Of a stretch of 64,000 nt of DNA, positions 43,732 through 53,036 are shown piece after piece. The stretch comes from Cohnella fermenti (GTDB lineage Bacteria > Bacillota > Bacilli > Paenibacillales > Paenibacillaceae): contig NZ_SSOB01000009.1 in assembly GCF_004801405.1 (NCBI RefSeq), forward strand, positions 1 through 64,000, read 5' to 3'. How positions within the stretch are numbered: the stretch's first letter is position 1; every line of letters starts with the position of its first letter. The position numbers were made by a program, and so were the translations under genes. The notes under the pieces are model-generated. The model saw nothing but the letters and a program-made list of their open reading frames with translations, did not search any database and was not told where the DNA came from.

Positions 43732-46446
43732 TTAGTTCTTGACGATCTCGACCGCCTTGCTGCGAATCGAGTACACGGTAACGGAGTCTCCGTTGCCAAG
43801 GCTCGACAAGGCGATCGTCGTGTCTCCCGAATGAATGTAAGCGGAAGAGCTGACGGTAACGCTGTCCGATACGCCGGTCGACGACTTCAGGAAGTTCAGA
43901 ATGCCTGTCGATGCGTTCACATACCAGACCGTCTTCGTCACCGGAGCCAGAACGGTGACGACCGTCTGCCCGGCTTCGTTCAGGCGCACTTCAACGCGGT
44001 CGCCGGCTTGCAGATTGGACAGCGAGCTGAATGTCGCGCCGTTCTTCGTGACGACCACCGTCGAGGTCGTGTTGACGACGGTCGACGCCCCGCCGTAAGG
44101 CAGAACGGTAAGCGTGCTCGCCGCGGCGTTCACCGACTCCAACTGCCCGAGGGTGACGCGCACCGTCTGAACCGACTTCAGCGTGTTGCCGAGCAGCGCC
44201 GCGTTGATCGTCATTCCCGCCGTGAGTGCGGACAACGTCGAGGCGGCTCCGCTCTCGCCGTAGAACTTGATGGACGAATCGATCGTCCACGTCGTCTCGA
44301 CGCCGGTCGTAGCGTTCTTCGCCGTCAGCTTGTTCGCGCTCGTGTCGACCGACACGACTTCAAGCTGGGCTGTCTTGTTCACCTGTATGGTGACGACATT
44401 CAACAGATCGCTCGTCAGGTATGCTGTCACGCTGTCGCCGACAGCAATGCTCGCGTACGTAGCGCTCGAGTTCCCGAACAGTTCGACCGCAGGCGAAGCG
44501 TAATAAAGCGTCTGTGTGGAGCCGTCCGCAAGTTCGAGTGTCAGCACACGGCTCGTTGTATTGTTAGCGAGGACGGTACCGCTGTATTTCGAGATGATAT
44601 CGATATAGTACAGATTGGAATCCGAATAGCCGATATCCGCCTTGCGTCCCTTAATGAAGTAGCTCACGGCGGTTGCTTTCGTGATTGTGTTGCCGTTATA
44701 GCTGTATCGAGTGCCAGAGCCCAAAGAATAGGCTGTCGACTTGCCATCGCTGTCCTTGATGACCAGAATGCCGTCGTCCGCTACGTACGAGGAGATCGTT
44801 CCTCCCGTCAACGTCTTGATCGAGCGGTTGGTCACTTGAATGGCGACGACGTAGCCGGATTCGTCAAGGGTAAGCTCAACCTGATCGCCCTTGTACAGAT
44901 CGTCAAGATCCGCGTCCGCAACTCCGGTGATCGACACCGTAATATCGTCGTCATAGAACTTGGCCTTGATATCGCTCGAGTTCAGAGCCGATGTATATTG
45001 GATCGTCTGCTCCGTCGTATCCGCCTTGAAGAAATAACCGGTTACCGCTTCCGCAGGAGATTTGGTGATGACGATGTCCGTATATTGGCCGTCCACAACC
45101 TTGTAGGAGACGGACGAACCGGCCTTCAGCTCGCTCTTGCCGACATATTGGCCGTCCTTCTGGATGGTTGCCGTCGCCGCGATATTCCGCGATTCTGCAA
45201 CCGCCGTCGCATCGTCCTTGACCGTAAGCGTACCGAGCGTCGAATCGTATCCGACGATCGTGCCGCTGCCGGTCTTGTTCACCGTCGAAGTCGTCAGCGA
45301 CACCGCGACGACCCGCTTCGAGCTGCTGAAGCCGTCGATCAGAAGCTTCAGCTTCGCTCCCGCCGGAATGTCGCCAAGCGCGATCGAGCTTCCTTCCGAA
45401 TCCGTAACGACCGGAAGCATCTCCGAATCGAACGAATACGAGCTTACGTCTTCGCCCGCGAGCAGCGAGATCAGGCTCTTGCTCGAATTGACGACGACAA
45501 GCTCTCCTTCGACGGCCTGGACCTGCGCGGTATCGTCAAGCTGCTCCGCATACGCGGCCGTGCCGTCGCCGGAGCCGATGACGATCGCCTTGCCGTAAAG
45601 CGTAAGGTCGCTCTCGCTCAGCAGACTCTCGGAGTCCGCCCGCGAGAAAAGCGTGCTGTCCGTCACGCCGTACGTCGTGATCGTGCCGTCGGAATGGAGC
45701 ATCTTCAGCTCCGTCGGGCTGATCTTCAGCCAGATGCCGGACGCTTGTCCCGAGAAGGACGTTGCGATCTGCGACTCCGCCCGGCTGAACAAGGTGGCGG
45801 CGGCGGCACGCGTCAGAGTGCCCTTCGGATCGAACTTGTTGCCGTCGGTGCCCTTGACAAGCCCGTGCTGCACCGCCACGTTCACGTAACCGAGATAATC
45901 CGGGTCAATCGCGGAATTGTCCGCGAACGAGGTTGCCGTCGAAGCGGCGGCGCTTGCGTCCGCATCCATGCCGATCGCGCGGACGAGCAGCCGGGCCACC
46001 CATTCGCGAGTTGCCGGGCTGCTTCCCCAATTCTTGCCGGCTTCCGCGCTCGCCAGCTCGAACTCTTCGGCCATATCGATCAAATTCTGCTTGAAGGCGA
46101 AGTTGATATACGTCTTGAAGTAGTTATCGACATAGAATGAGTCCGGGAACGAGACGGCGCTCGAATCCACCTTGTCTTCCAGCCCCATGAAGCGAATTGC
46201 GATCAGAACCGCCTCTTGACGGCTCAATGCGGCATTGGGGGAGAACTTCCCTTCGTTGCCCTTGAGCAATCCTTGAAGAGCCAGCTTGGCAATGTGCTTC
46301 TCGGCCCAATGCCCCGCCGCCACGTCCGAGAACGGCGTCGCCGCCGCGGCCGAAGCCCGCGGAGCTTGCAACGCGGACCCGGTCCATACTAGAGTCAGAA
46401 TCACGATCAAGCTGATCCAGGACTTGCCTCGCATAGCAATCGCCAT
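43732..46446 (-). CDS. S-layer homology (SLH) domain surface protein
   Basis: A 904-residue secreted protein. A signal peptide (residues about 1-34, LIVILTLVWTGSALQAPRASA) is followed by three SLH domains (about 38-90, 98-165 and 168-225; motifs FSDVAAGHWAEKHIAKL, SFPDSFYVDNYFKTYINFA, ADNSAIDPDYLGYVNVA) that bind pyruvylated wall polymers. The remaining 670 residues are Ser/Thr/Val-rich beta-type repeats (KGDQVELTLDESGYVVAI and similar) without catalytic signature. It is probably an S-layer-like structural protein. It precedes an overlapping functional theme: the upstream neighbour is a cell-wall amidase, 43 bp away. Confidence 0.88.
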   Translation of the reverse strand: MAIAMRGKSWISLIVILTLVWTGSALQAPRASAAAATPFSDVAAGHWAEKHIAKLALQGLLKGNEGKFSPNAALSRQEAVLIAIRFMGLEDKVDSSAVSFPDSFYVDNYFKTYINFAFKQNLIDMAEEFELASAEAGKNWGSSPATREWVARLLVRAIGMDADASAAASTATSFADNSAIDPDYLGYVNVAVQHGLVKGTDGNKFDPKGTLTRAAAATLFSRAESQIATSFSGQASGIWLKISPTELKMLHSDGTITTYGVTDSTLFSRADSESLLSESDLTLYGKAIVIGSGDGTAAYAEQLDDTAQVQAVEGELVVVNSSKSLISLLAGEDVSSYSFDSEMLPVVTDSEGSSIALGDIPAGAKLKLLIDGFSSSKRVVAVSLTTSTVNKTGSGTIVGYDSTLGTLTVKDDATAVAESRNIAATATIQKDGQYVGKSELKAGSSVSYKVVDGQYTDIVITKSPAEAVTGYFFKADTTEQTIQYTSALNSSDIKAKFYDDDITVSITGVADADLDDLYKGDQVELTLDESGYVVAIQVTNRSIKTLTGGTISSYVADDGILVIKDSDGKSTAYSLGSGTRYSYNGNTITKATAVSYFIKGRKADIGYSDSNLYYIDIISKYSGTVLANNTTSRVLTLELADGSTQTLYYASPAVELFGNSSATYASIAVGDSVTAYLTSDLLNVVTIQVNKTAQLEVVSVDTSANKLTAKNATTGVETTWTIDSSIKFYGESGAASTLSALTAGMTINAALLGNTLKSVQTVRVTLGQLESVNAAASTLTVLPYGGASTVVNTTSTVVVTKNGATFSSLSNLQAGDRVEVRLNEAGQTVVTVLAPVTKTVWYVNASTGILNFLKSSTGVSDSVTVSSSAYIHSGDTTIALSSLGNGDSVTVYSIRSKAVEIVKN

Positions 46447-46489
46447 ATCTCTATCTCTCCTATTCCATCATTATGAATGCGGCAGCCTG

Positions 46490-48016
46490 CTACTCGAGCT
46501 GCAAATACTTCTTGATAGCCTTGGCCAAGCCTTGGGCGACATTGCTCTGGAACGTCTCCAGGAACATGACGCTCTCGTCCCCCGCGTTCGATAGATAACC
46601 GGCTTCGAACAGAACGGCCGGCATCTTCGTCTCGCGGGTAACCGCCAGACTCTGCTTGATGACGCCGCGGTCCTTGAGGCCGGTCGTCGGCGTCGCGTAC
46701 GTCTGAACCGCCTTGGCGAAGGCGAGGCTGTCGTCTCTCGTATAGTAGACTTCCGTTCCCGTCACCGTGCTCTTCGTATTGCTGTTGCCGTGCACGGACA
46801 GGAACAGATCGGCGCTGATCGAGTTCGCCAGATTGTAGCGATCCGCCAGCGTCGGGTATGTATCTCCCGAACGGGTCAGGACGATGTTCAGCCTTGTGTC
46901 CGCCGCCAGAATCGCTTGCAGCTTTAGAATAACCGCCAGATTGAAGTCCTTCTCGAACTTGCCCGTAATGCTCGGCGCACCGGGGTCGCTTCCGCCGTGT
47001 CCGGCATCCAGAACAACCGTGTACGTTCCCGCTCCCACGTCCGGCTTCGTCGTCGTCACCGTCGACGGATCGACGAGCTTGACCGTAAGCGTTCGAAGCG
47101 ACGCGTCGTTCACGATCTCGTAGCTCCACTTCTGGCTGAGATCGAGCACGAACCGCAGCGTCTTCGGACTGTCCGAGAAGAGCGAGTAGCGGATCTTCGT
47201 CAAGGCGGCGTGATCGGTTACCGCCAGCTCCCCGAGCGACTTCACCACCGAATTCGCGTCAACCCCCAGCGCGGGTTCGAAGTTCGTCGCGAACTGCGAC
47301 GAAGGCAGGTCGATGACGATCCGGTCGGGTCCCGTCAGGACGGACGTCTTCGGCACGAGGAAGCCGCCTGCGTACTTGATGACGATCGAATTGTCCGCGT
47401 AGCTGACCGATTGAACTTGCGTGATCGTCGTCTGCGGGACCGTCGTCCCTCCCGTCGATCCGTCCGTGCCGCCAGTCTCCGTGCCTCCGGATTCCGGCAG
47501 GCTCGCTTCGCCTCCCGTACTGCCGGAATCGCTTCCACCTGCGGAGCCGCCGGATTCTCCCGAGCTCCCGGTGCTCCCCGCCGGCGGGGTAGGGCTGTAC
47601 AGGTACACCGACTTGGTCGGATTGTCCCAGTACACCTGCAGTCCGAAGGCTTCTCCAACGAACCGCAACGGGATCATCGTGCTGTTCGACTTCGCAGTCG
47701 GTGCCGCCTGCAGGGCGACGACCTTGCCGTCGACGAGCGCCGACTTCTGCTCGAGCACCATCTCGACCTTCGAGGTCTCGCTCGACACCGTCACTTGCTT
47801 CTTGCTGCTGTCGTAATCGACTTTGTAGCCCAGATTCTCCCCGACGATCCGCACAGGCACCATCGTGTAGTTGCCGATCAAGGCCGGAGGCTCAACGGGG
47901 TTCAGAATTTTGCCGTCCAGCACAAGCTTCGGAGCCACCGTCTCAGCAGAGGCGGTTCCGCAAGCCATGAACAGCATGACGGCAACGACAAACAACAGGG
48001 ACGTCCACTTCTTCAT
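46490..48016 (-). CDS. N-acetylmuramoyl-L-alanine amidase with copper-amine-oxidase-like and AMIN domains
   Basis: A 508-residue exported wall hydrolase. Signal peptide residues 1-24; two copper amine oxidase N-like repeats (about 28-130, MVPVRIVGENLGY and MIPLRFVGEAFGLQV); a Gly/Ser linker (about 142-190); an AMIN-type beta domain (about 200-325); and an Amidase_3 catalytic domain (about 332-508) with zinc ligands and catalytic Glu in VVLDAGHGGSDPGA, KFEKDFNL, SVHGNSN and FEAGYLSN. It cleaves the lactyl-amide bond of peptidoglycan. GAGGTGA precedes the ATG. Possibly co-transcribed with the SLH gene downstream. Confidence 0.92.
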   Translation of the reverse strand: MKKWTSLLFVVAVMLFMACGTASAETVAPKLVLDGKILNPVEPPALIGNYTMVPVRIVGENLGYKVDYDSSKKQVTVSSETSKVEMVLEQKSALVDGKVVALQAAPTAKSNSTMIPLRFVGEAFGLQVYWDNPTKSVYLYSPTPPAGSTGSSGESGGSAGGSDSGSTGGEASLPESGGTETGGTDGSTGGTTVPQTTITQVQSVSYADNSIVIKYAGGFLVPKTSVLTGPDRIVIDLPSSQFATNFEPALGVDANSVVKSLGELAVTDHAALTKIRYSLFSDSPKTLRFVLDLSQKWSYEIVNDASLRTLTVKLVDPSTVTTTKPDVGAGTYTVVLDAGHGGSDPGAPSITGKFEKDFNLAVILKLQAILAADTRLNIVLTRSGDTYPTLADRYNLANSISADLFLSVHGNSNTKSTVTGTEVYYTRDDSLAFAKAVQTYATPTTGLKDRGVIKQSLAVTRETKMPAVLFEAGYLSNAGDESVMFLETFQSNVAQGLAKAIKKYLQLE

Positions 48017-48130
48017 GCTTCACCTCAGTGTGTAATGTTCTGGAAGTCTATCTTGCCGATGGGGTACCCACCCAGCTTGTCCATGAAACATTAGACGAGG
48101 GTATTCGTCAAAAGTTGCGAGAAGAAGAGG

Positions 48131-48178
48131 AAAAAAAGACTCCGGTTCCCGAATATTGCCGTATCGGAAACCGGAGCC
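48131..48178 (-). terminator. terminator of leuCD
   Basis: CTCCGGTTTCCGA-type arms (GACTCCGGTTCCCGA and TCGGAAACCGGAGCC) form a hairpin; read leftward it is followed by seven T residues. It lies about 60 bp past the leuD stop codon. Confidence 0.85.
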
Positions 48179-48235
48179 TTGCTTGCTGCCGTGTATCTCG
48201 CCAGAAGAGCGTTTATCGCTTCCTGACGCGTTTAA

Positions 48236-48844
48236 TCAGAACTTGTTCGCCAGACGCGCTTCGTACTTGGACTCGTAAGCCGCGATCAGATCGCTGTGCT
48301 GCAGAGTCAGTCCGATGTCGTCCAGGCCTTGCAGAAGGAATTGACGGCGGTGCTCGTCAAGGTCGAAGTGGATCGTCAGATCCGCGCCGTCCGTCATCAC
48401 CTTGTTCTCGAGGTCGACCGTCAGCTTGTAGCCGACGTTCGCGTTCGTGCGTTGGAACAGGTCCTCGACTTGCTCTTCGCTGAGCTTGATCGGAAGGATG
48501 CCGTTCTTGAAGCAGTTGTTGTAGAAAATATCCGCGAACGAAGGAGCGATAACGACGCGGAAGCCGTAGTCCATGATCGCCCAAGGAGCGTGCTCGCGCG
48601 AGGAGCCGCAGCCGAAGTTCGCGCGGGAGATCAGGATGCTGGAGCCTTGGTAACGCTCCTGGTTGAGGCTGAACTCGGGAATGACATTCCCCTGTTCGTC
48701 CCAACGCCATTCGAAGAACAGGAATTGGCCGAAGCCGCTGCGCTCGATTCTCTTCAGGAATTGCTTAGGAATAATAGCGTCTGTATCCACGTTCACGCGG
48801 TCGACCGGCGTGACGATGCCCGTAAGTTGTTTGAATGCTTCCAT
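48236..48844 (-). CDS. leuD: 3-isopropylmalate dehydratase small subunit
   Basis: Swivel subunit of isopropylmalate isomerase in leucine synthesis. The 202-residue protein has [15 protein letters not shown] near residue 19 and the substrate-binding loop [12 protein letters not shown] near 78, as in the family. It follows leuC by 18 bp, with GGGAG before its ATG, and ends at a terminator. Confidence 0.96.
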   Translation of the reverse strand: MEAFKQLTGIVTPVDRVNVDTDAIIPKQFLKRIERSGFGQFLFFEWRWDEQGNVIPEFSLNQERYQGSSILISRANFGCGSSREHAPWAIMDYGFRVVIAPSFADIFYNNCFKNGILPIKLSEEQVEDLFQRTNANVGYKLTVDLENKVMTDGADLTIHFDLDEHRRQFLLQGLDDIGLTLQHSDLIAAYESKYEARLANKF

Positions 48845-48862
48845 CGTATCGAATCTCCCTTC

Positions 48863-50284
48863 TTATACCGTGACTTCGGAACGGAATTCCCAGCCACGAA
48901 CGTCGGTGAACTTGCCCTGGACCGCTGCAGCGGCAGCCATCTCGGGAGATACCAGGTGCGTGCGTCCGCCGCGGCCTTGACGTCCTTCGAAGTTGCGGTT
49001 CGAAGTCGAAGCGCAGCGTTGGCCCGGCTTCAGAACGTCCGGATTCATCGCGAGGCACATCGAGCAGCCCGCTTCGCGCCATTCGAAGCCTGCCGCGGTG
49101 AAGATCTTGTCCAGGCCTTCCTTCTCGGCTTGAATCTTGACGCGGCCGGAGCCCGGCACAACGATCGCCGTTACGTTCGGGCTGACCTTGTGGCCTTGGG
49201 CTACCTTGGCAGCCGCGCGCAGGTCTTCGATTCGACCGTTGGTGCAAGATCCGATAAAGACGTAATCGATCGGGATCTCGGACATCGGAGTGCCCGGCTT
49301 CAGATCCATGTATTCCAGCGCCTTCTCGGCGGCCTTGCGTTCGTTCTCCGTCGGCAGTTGCTCCGGATACGGAACCGTGGAGGAGATGCCGGTGCCCATG
49401 CCCGGGCTCGTACCCCAGGTTACTTGCGGAACGAGAGCTTCGACGTCAAGCTCGACAACCGTGTCGTACACGGCGCCTTCGTCGGAAGTAAGAGCCTTCC
49501 ACTGCTCGACCGCACGGTCGAAATCTTCGCCTTGCGGAGCGTATTCGCGGCCGCGCAAGTAGTTGAAGGTCGTCTCGTCCGGAGCGATCAGGCCCGCGCG
49601 AGCACCGCCTTCGATCGACATGTTGCAGACGGTCATGCGCTCTTCCATCGACAGATCGCGGATCGCTTCGCCCGTGTATTCGATAACGTAGCCGGTGGCG
49701 AAGTCCGTGCCGTACTTGGCGATCAGGCCGAGGATGAGGTCCTTCGCCGTGATGCCGGCCGGACGCTTGCCGACGAAGCGCACTTCCATCGTCTTCGCCT
49801 TCGCTTGCTGCAAGCACTGCGTAGCCATAACGTGCTCGACTTCGCTCGTGCCGATGCCGAACGCCAGGGCGCCGAATGCGCCGTGCGTCGAAGTGTGGCT
49901 GTCGCCGCACACGATCGTCTTGCCCGGATGGGTCAGGCCCAGCTCAGGTCCCATAACGTGAACGACGCCTTGGTCGATCGTGTTCAAGTCGTACAGCTTG
50001 ACGCCGAACTCCTTGCAGTTGTTCGTCAGCGTATCGACCTGCTGCTTGGAGATCGGATCGGCGATATTGAAGCGATCCTGCGTCGGTACGTTGTGGTCCA
50101 TCGTTGCGAACGTCAGGTCCGGACGGCGAACCTTGCGGCCCGTCATGCGCAGGCCTTCGAACGCTTGCGGCGACGTTACCTCGTGTACCAGATGCAGGTC
50201 GATGTACAGAATGCTCGGCTTGCCCGCTTCGGAATAAATCTCGTGATTGTTCCAGATTTTCTCGAACATCGTCTTCTTGCTCAT
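48863..50284 (-). CDS. leuC: 3-isopropylmalate dehydratase large subunit
   Basis: Iron-sulfur catalytic subunit of isopropylmalate isomerase. The 473-residue protein has the cluster cysteines in [13 protein letters not shown] (near residue 345) and [10 protein letters not shown] (near 408), plus [20 protein letters not shown]. leuA and leuB are not adjacent: leuCD stands as a separate two-gene unit, divergent from a LysR-type regulator gene with a structured operator region between. Confidence 0.96.
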   Translation of the reverse strand: MSKKTMFEKIWNNHEIYSEAGKPSILYIDLHLVHEVTSPQAFEGLRMTGRKVRRPDLTFATMDHNVPTQDRFNIADPISKQQVDTLTNNCKEFGVKLYDLNTIDQGVVHVMGPELGLTHPGKTIVCGDSHTSTHGAFGALAFGIGTSEVEHVMATQCLQQAKAKTMEVRFVGKRPAGITAKDLILGLIAKYGTDFATGYVIEYTGEAIRDLSMEERMTVCNMSIEGGARAGLIAPDETTFNYLRGREYAPQGEDFDRAVEQWKALTSDEGAVYDTVVELDVEALVPQVTWGTSPGMGTGISSTVPYPEQLPTENERKAAEKALEYMDLKPGTPMSEIPIDYVFIGSCTNGRIEDLRAAAKVAQGHKVSPNVTAIVVPGSGRVKIQAEKEGLDKIFTAAGFEWREAGCSMCLAMNPDVLKPGQRCASTSNRNFEGRQGRGGRTHLVSPEMAAAAAVQGKFTDVRGWEFRSEVTV

Positions 50285-50317
50285 TGTTCATTCACCCCGT
50301 CGTATGATCATGTCTCT

Positions 50318-50347
50318 ACTATATCACCGCTTCGTTCATTGCTCCAA
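50318..50347 (-). promoter_or_regulatory. candidate leuCD promoter
   Basis: Read leftward, TTGGAG (50347-50342) and TATAGT (50323-50318) are separated by 18 bp, about 35 bp before the leuC start codon. Confidence 0.5.
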
Positions 50348-50357
50348 GATATAATAA

Positions 50358-50382
50358 CTATAAGGGTTATAGGTTGAACCTA
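50358..50382. promoter_or_regulatory. overlapping dyads upstream of leuC, candidate LysR site
   Basis: CTATAA-GGG-TTATAG (50358-50372) overlaps TAGGTT-G-AACCTA (50370-50382). They lie just upstream of the leuC -35 element, where LysR-type activators usually bind. Assignment to the adjacent LysR protein is inference. Confidence 0.5.
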
Positions 50383-50633
50383 TCCACCTAAACGCCGCAT
50401 CGCTTGCCCAGTACGGGTTTTCCCCTATTGGCCGATTCAGATCAGATCAGCTCCCCTTGGAAAATGTGTCCGAATCGTGAACGAGCAATCCCCCGCTTCG
50501 AGACATTGTTCAATTAATTGTAGCCGGCCCCGGCTTCCGATTCTAGCGGAAAGGAGATCCAGCCTATCATTTATCATTCTTCTATAGTTTCGTGCTATAA
50601 TGATTCCAATTCACCCAAGAGAGGAGACCGGGA

Positions 50634-51545
50634 ATGGAGCTCCGTCTTCTTCATTACGTCATCCAGATCGCGATCGAACGCAACTTCTCCCGTGCCGCCG
50701 AGAAACTTCATATCGCACAGCCGTCGCTCAGCCAGCAGTTGTCCAAGCTCGAGAAGGAGCTCGGCATCCTGCTGTTCAAGCGGAGCACAAACTCCGTCGA
50801 GCTGACCTATGCCGGTTCCATCTTCGTCGAGAGAGCGAAGCAGATCGTCGACATGACCGAGCAGCTCCGCCAGGAGATGGAGGACATCGCCGACCTGCGC
50901 AAAGGCCGGATTCTCGTCGGAAGCCTGCCGATTACCGGAGCGCACGTCCTTCCCGACGTGCTTACCGCCTTCCGGCTGTCGCACCCGAACATCGAGATCG
51001 CCCTCGTCGAAGAGACGACAACCCAGCTTGAACAGTTGACCGCCAGCGGCGGCACCGATGTGAGCCTGCTGTCGCTCCCCCTTATCGAGCCCTCGCTCGC
51101 GTACGAGCCGATCATCGAGGAAGAGATTTATTTGGCCGTCCCTCCCGACCATCGCCTTGCCGCCGCTGCCAAGGAGGCGATCGACCTCGCCGACATGAAG
51201 GACGAATCGTTTGTTCTGCTCAAGCGGGGCCAAGGCTTCCGGGCGATCGCCTACGACCTGTGCCAGCAGGCCGGATTCGCGCCGCGCGTCGTGTTCGAGA
51301 GCAGCAACATCGAGACGGTGCAGTCGCTCGTCGCCGCCGGGATGGGCATCGGGTTCGTGCCTCACATGGTCGCCAGAAGCGGACTCGGCGCCGTCCATGC
51401 CCCCGTCTACATTCGTTTGAACAACAAGCCGACACGCACCCTCGTCATCGCCTATCGCAAAGGCCGTTATTTGTCCAATGCGGCCGAAGCTTTTATCGAG
51501 ATTTTCCGCAAGACGATGGAGGACCTCAATAAACAGAAAGATTAA
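50634..51545 (+). CDS. LysR-family regulator, divergent from leuCD
   Basis: A 303-residue regulator. Residues 1-60 form the LysR winged helix (MELRLLHYVIQIAIERNFSRAAEKLHIAQPSLSQQLSKLE), the rest the periplasmic-binding-protein-like effector domain (LVGSLPITGAHVLPDVL, FVLLKRGQGFRAIAYDLC). It is closest in look to CynR/CitR/GltC-type members; the position makes leuCD the likely target. GAGAGGAG precedes the ATG. It ends 1 bp from the convergent mtnU gene. Confidence 0.87.
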   Translation: MELRLLHYVIQIAIERNFSRAAEKLHIAQPSLSQQLSKLEKELGILLFKRSTNSVELTYAGSIFVERAKQIVDMTEQLRQEMEDIADLRKGRILVGSLPITGAHVLPDVLTAFRLSHPNIEIALVEETTTQLEQLTASGGTDVSLLSLPLIEPSLAYEPIIEEEIYLAVPPDHRLAAAAKEAIDLADMKDESFVLLKRGQGFRAIAYDLCQQAGFAPRVVFESSNIETVQSLVAAGMGIGFVPHMVARSGLGAVHAPVYIRLNNKPTRTLVIAYRKGRYLSNAAEAFIEIFRKTMEDLNKQKD

Positions 51546-51546
51546 C

Positions 51547-52398
51547 TTATTCGTACAGGCTCGGGCGGCGGTCGGCGAACACCGGAATGCGCCCGCGCAC
51601 CTCGTCCGCGAGGTTCAGGTCGATGTCGGCGGTCAGAATCGTCTCCTCTTCCCCCGCTTCGGCGACAACCTCTCCCCAAGGATCGATAACCATCGAATGG
51701 CCGAAGAAGTGCGTCGTTCCGCTGCTGCCCGACCGGTTGCACGCCACGACGTACATCTGGTTCTCGATCGCCCGCGCCTGGAGCAGCGTGCGCCAATGAT
51801 GGAGGCGGGGATGCGGCCATTCCGCCGGCACGAACAACACCTTGGCTCCCTGGAGAGCAAGCATGCGGGCCAGCTCCGGGAAGCGGATGTCGTAGCAGAT
51901 CATCACGCCGGCCGGCACTCCCTCCAGCGTGAAGCGTCCGGGCTTCTCCCCCGCTTCGAGATGAAGATGCTCGTCCATCAGCTTAAACAGATGGATCTTC
52001 GAATATTCGGCAATCTGCCCGCCGTCGCGTCCGAAGCCGTACACGGTGTTCGTCACCTTCGCCGGCTGCGCTTCTTCACTCTCATGCAGCTCCGCGATCG
52101 AGCCCGCGATAATGTTGACGCCGTGACGCTTCGCGAATTCGGAGATGAAGGCGCGGGTTCGGCCCCCGGCCGGATCGGCCAGCTCCCGGATGCGCTCCAG
52201 CGCGTAGCCGGTGTTCCACATCTCCGGCACGACGATGACGTCCGGCTGCGGCGAGGCGGCGACCGCTTCGTTCAGCCGCTCCTCCAGGCGGGCGAAGTTC
52301 GACTCCGGCTGTCCGGCGTCGATATGCATCTGGATAAGCGCGATGCGCAGCGGGTTGGGATTCGGATTGGAATTGGAATCGGGATTGGGATTAGACAT
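51547..52398 (-). CDS. mtnU: carbon-nitrogen hydrolase, probable omega-amidase of methionine salvage
   Basis: A 283-residue nitrilase-superfamily enzyme. The catalytic triad is visible as E in VVPEMWNTGY, K in EYSKIHLFKL and C in MICYDIRFPELA. The assignment as MtnU (hydrolysis of the 2-oxo-amide formed when MtnE uses glutamine) rests on the divergent mtnE gene next door, as in Bacillus. The first 16 residues are an Asn/Pro/Ser repeat encoded by a hexanucleotide-like repeat (about 52347-52390) outside the fold. AAGGAG lies 10 bp before the ATG. Confidence 0.82.
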   Translation of the reverse strand: MSNPNPDSNSNPNPNPLRIALIQMHIDAGQPESNFARLEERLNEAVAASPQPDVIVVPEMWNTGYALERIRELADPAGGRTRAFISEFAKRHGVNIIAGSIAELHESEEAQPAKVTNTVYGFGRDGGQIAEYSKIHLFKLMDEHLHLEAGEKPGRFTLEGVPAGVMICYDIRFPELARMLALQGAKVLFVPAEWPHPRLHHWRTLLQARAIENQMYVVACNRSGSSGTTHFFGHSMVIDPWGEVVAEAGEEETILTADIDLNLADEVRGRIPVFADRRPSLYE

Positions 52399-53036
52399 GG
52401 GGCAAGCTCTCCTTCGGGTTCAATCGTGCGGCCATACGCGGGCCTTTCCTCTAATCGTATCGTACCTTATTCCTGGCGGAGGCGACAAGGTCCAGAGTTC
52501 CGCGGCCAACACACGATCAACTCACAGTAAACTCGCGCTAAACTCAGGGGCACGCGCCTATCCCTTGCCTCCACGCCCCTATCTCCCCCCGCGACCCTTT
52601 CTCCCTCCATGCCTCTCTCCCTCCACGCCTCTCTCGCCCAACCTGACTCATTCCCGGCTTTTCCGATTGCTCATTGCGCCTTCGTTGTGCTACAGTTTTT
52701 ATATTCCGGACAAGCTGGCTTTGTGCGATTAACGATTTCGGGATTGCGCATGGCAGGAGTCAAGGGTTCGCGTATTATATGTGATTTTTAACATTCATTT
52801 GGCGCCAGGGGCTGTTATTCGCGAGATGAATACGGTTTTTAGCATAAAAACGGCAAGCAACGGCTCATTGGGGACGATTGTATGCGGTTTTTAGCATAAA
52901 AGCGGTTGTCGGAGGCGATTTGTCGGAAAATGAATGCGGTTTTTAACATTCATGAGCACGACAGCAGGACGCGCCGCTCCTTCAAGGACAAACCAGATAC
53001 GACAAATTGCACCGAAAGCTGAGTGAACGAGCAATT
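52399..53036. other. mtnU-mtnE divergent intergenic region
   Basis: A 638-bp region with a pyrimidine-rich stretch (about 52555-52660), a four-palindrome array (52776-52953) and 83 bp of leader before mtnE. I looked for an S-box (SAM riboswitch), the usual control of these genes in Bacillus, and did not see one on either strand. Confidence 0.5.
52776..52953. repeat. four-palindrome array, family A variant, copy 5
   Basis: Units TATGTGATTTTTAACATTCAT, ATACGGTTTTTAGCATAAA, TATGCGGTTTTTAGCATAAA and GAATGCGGTTTTTAACATTC start at 52779, 52830, 52882 and 52934, spaced 51, 52 and 52 bp. The spacers differ from the other copies. The array ends 84 bp before the mtnE start. Confidence 0.8.

Larger units (their letters stand above)
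50285..50633. other. leuC-lysR divergent control region
   Basis: A 349-bp region with the leuC promoter and two dyads on the left (50318-50382). The right end carries a TATAAT-like element (about 50595) ahead of the lysR ribosome binding site GAGAGGAG. No leucine T-box or leader peptide is visible upstream of leuC. Confidence 0.5.

Noticed and set aside
52399-53036. SAM riboswitch (S-box) before mtnE or mtnU
   Set aside because: No S-box core sequence or its terminator was seen on either strand; only palindromes and a pyrimidine-rich stretch.
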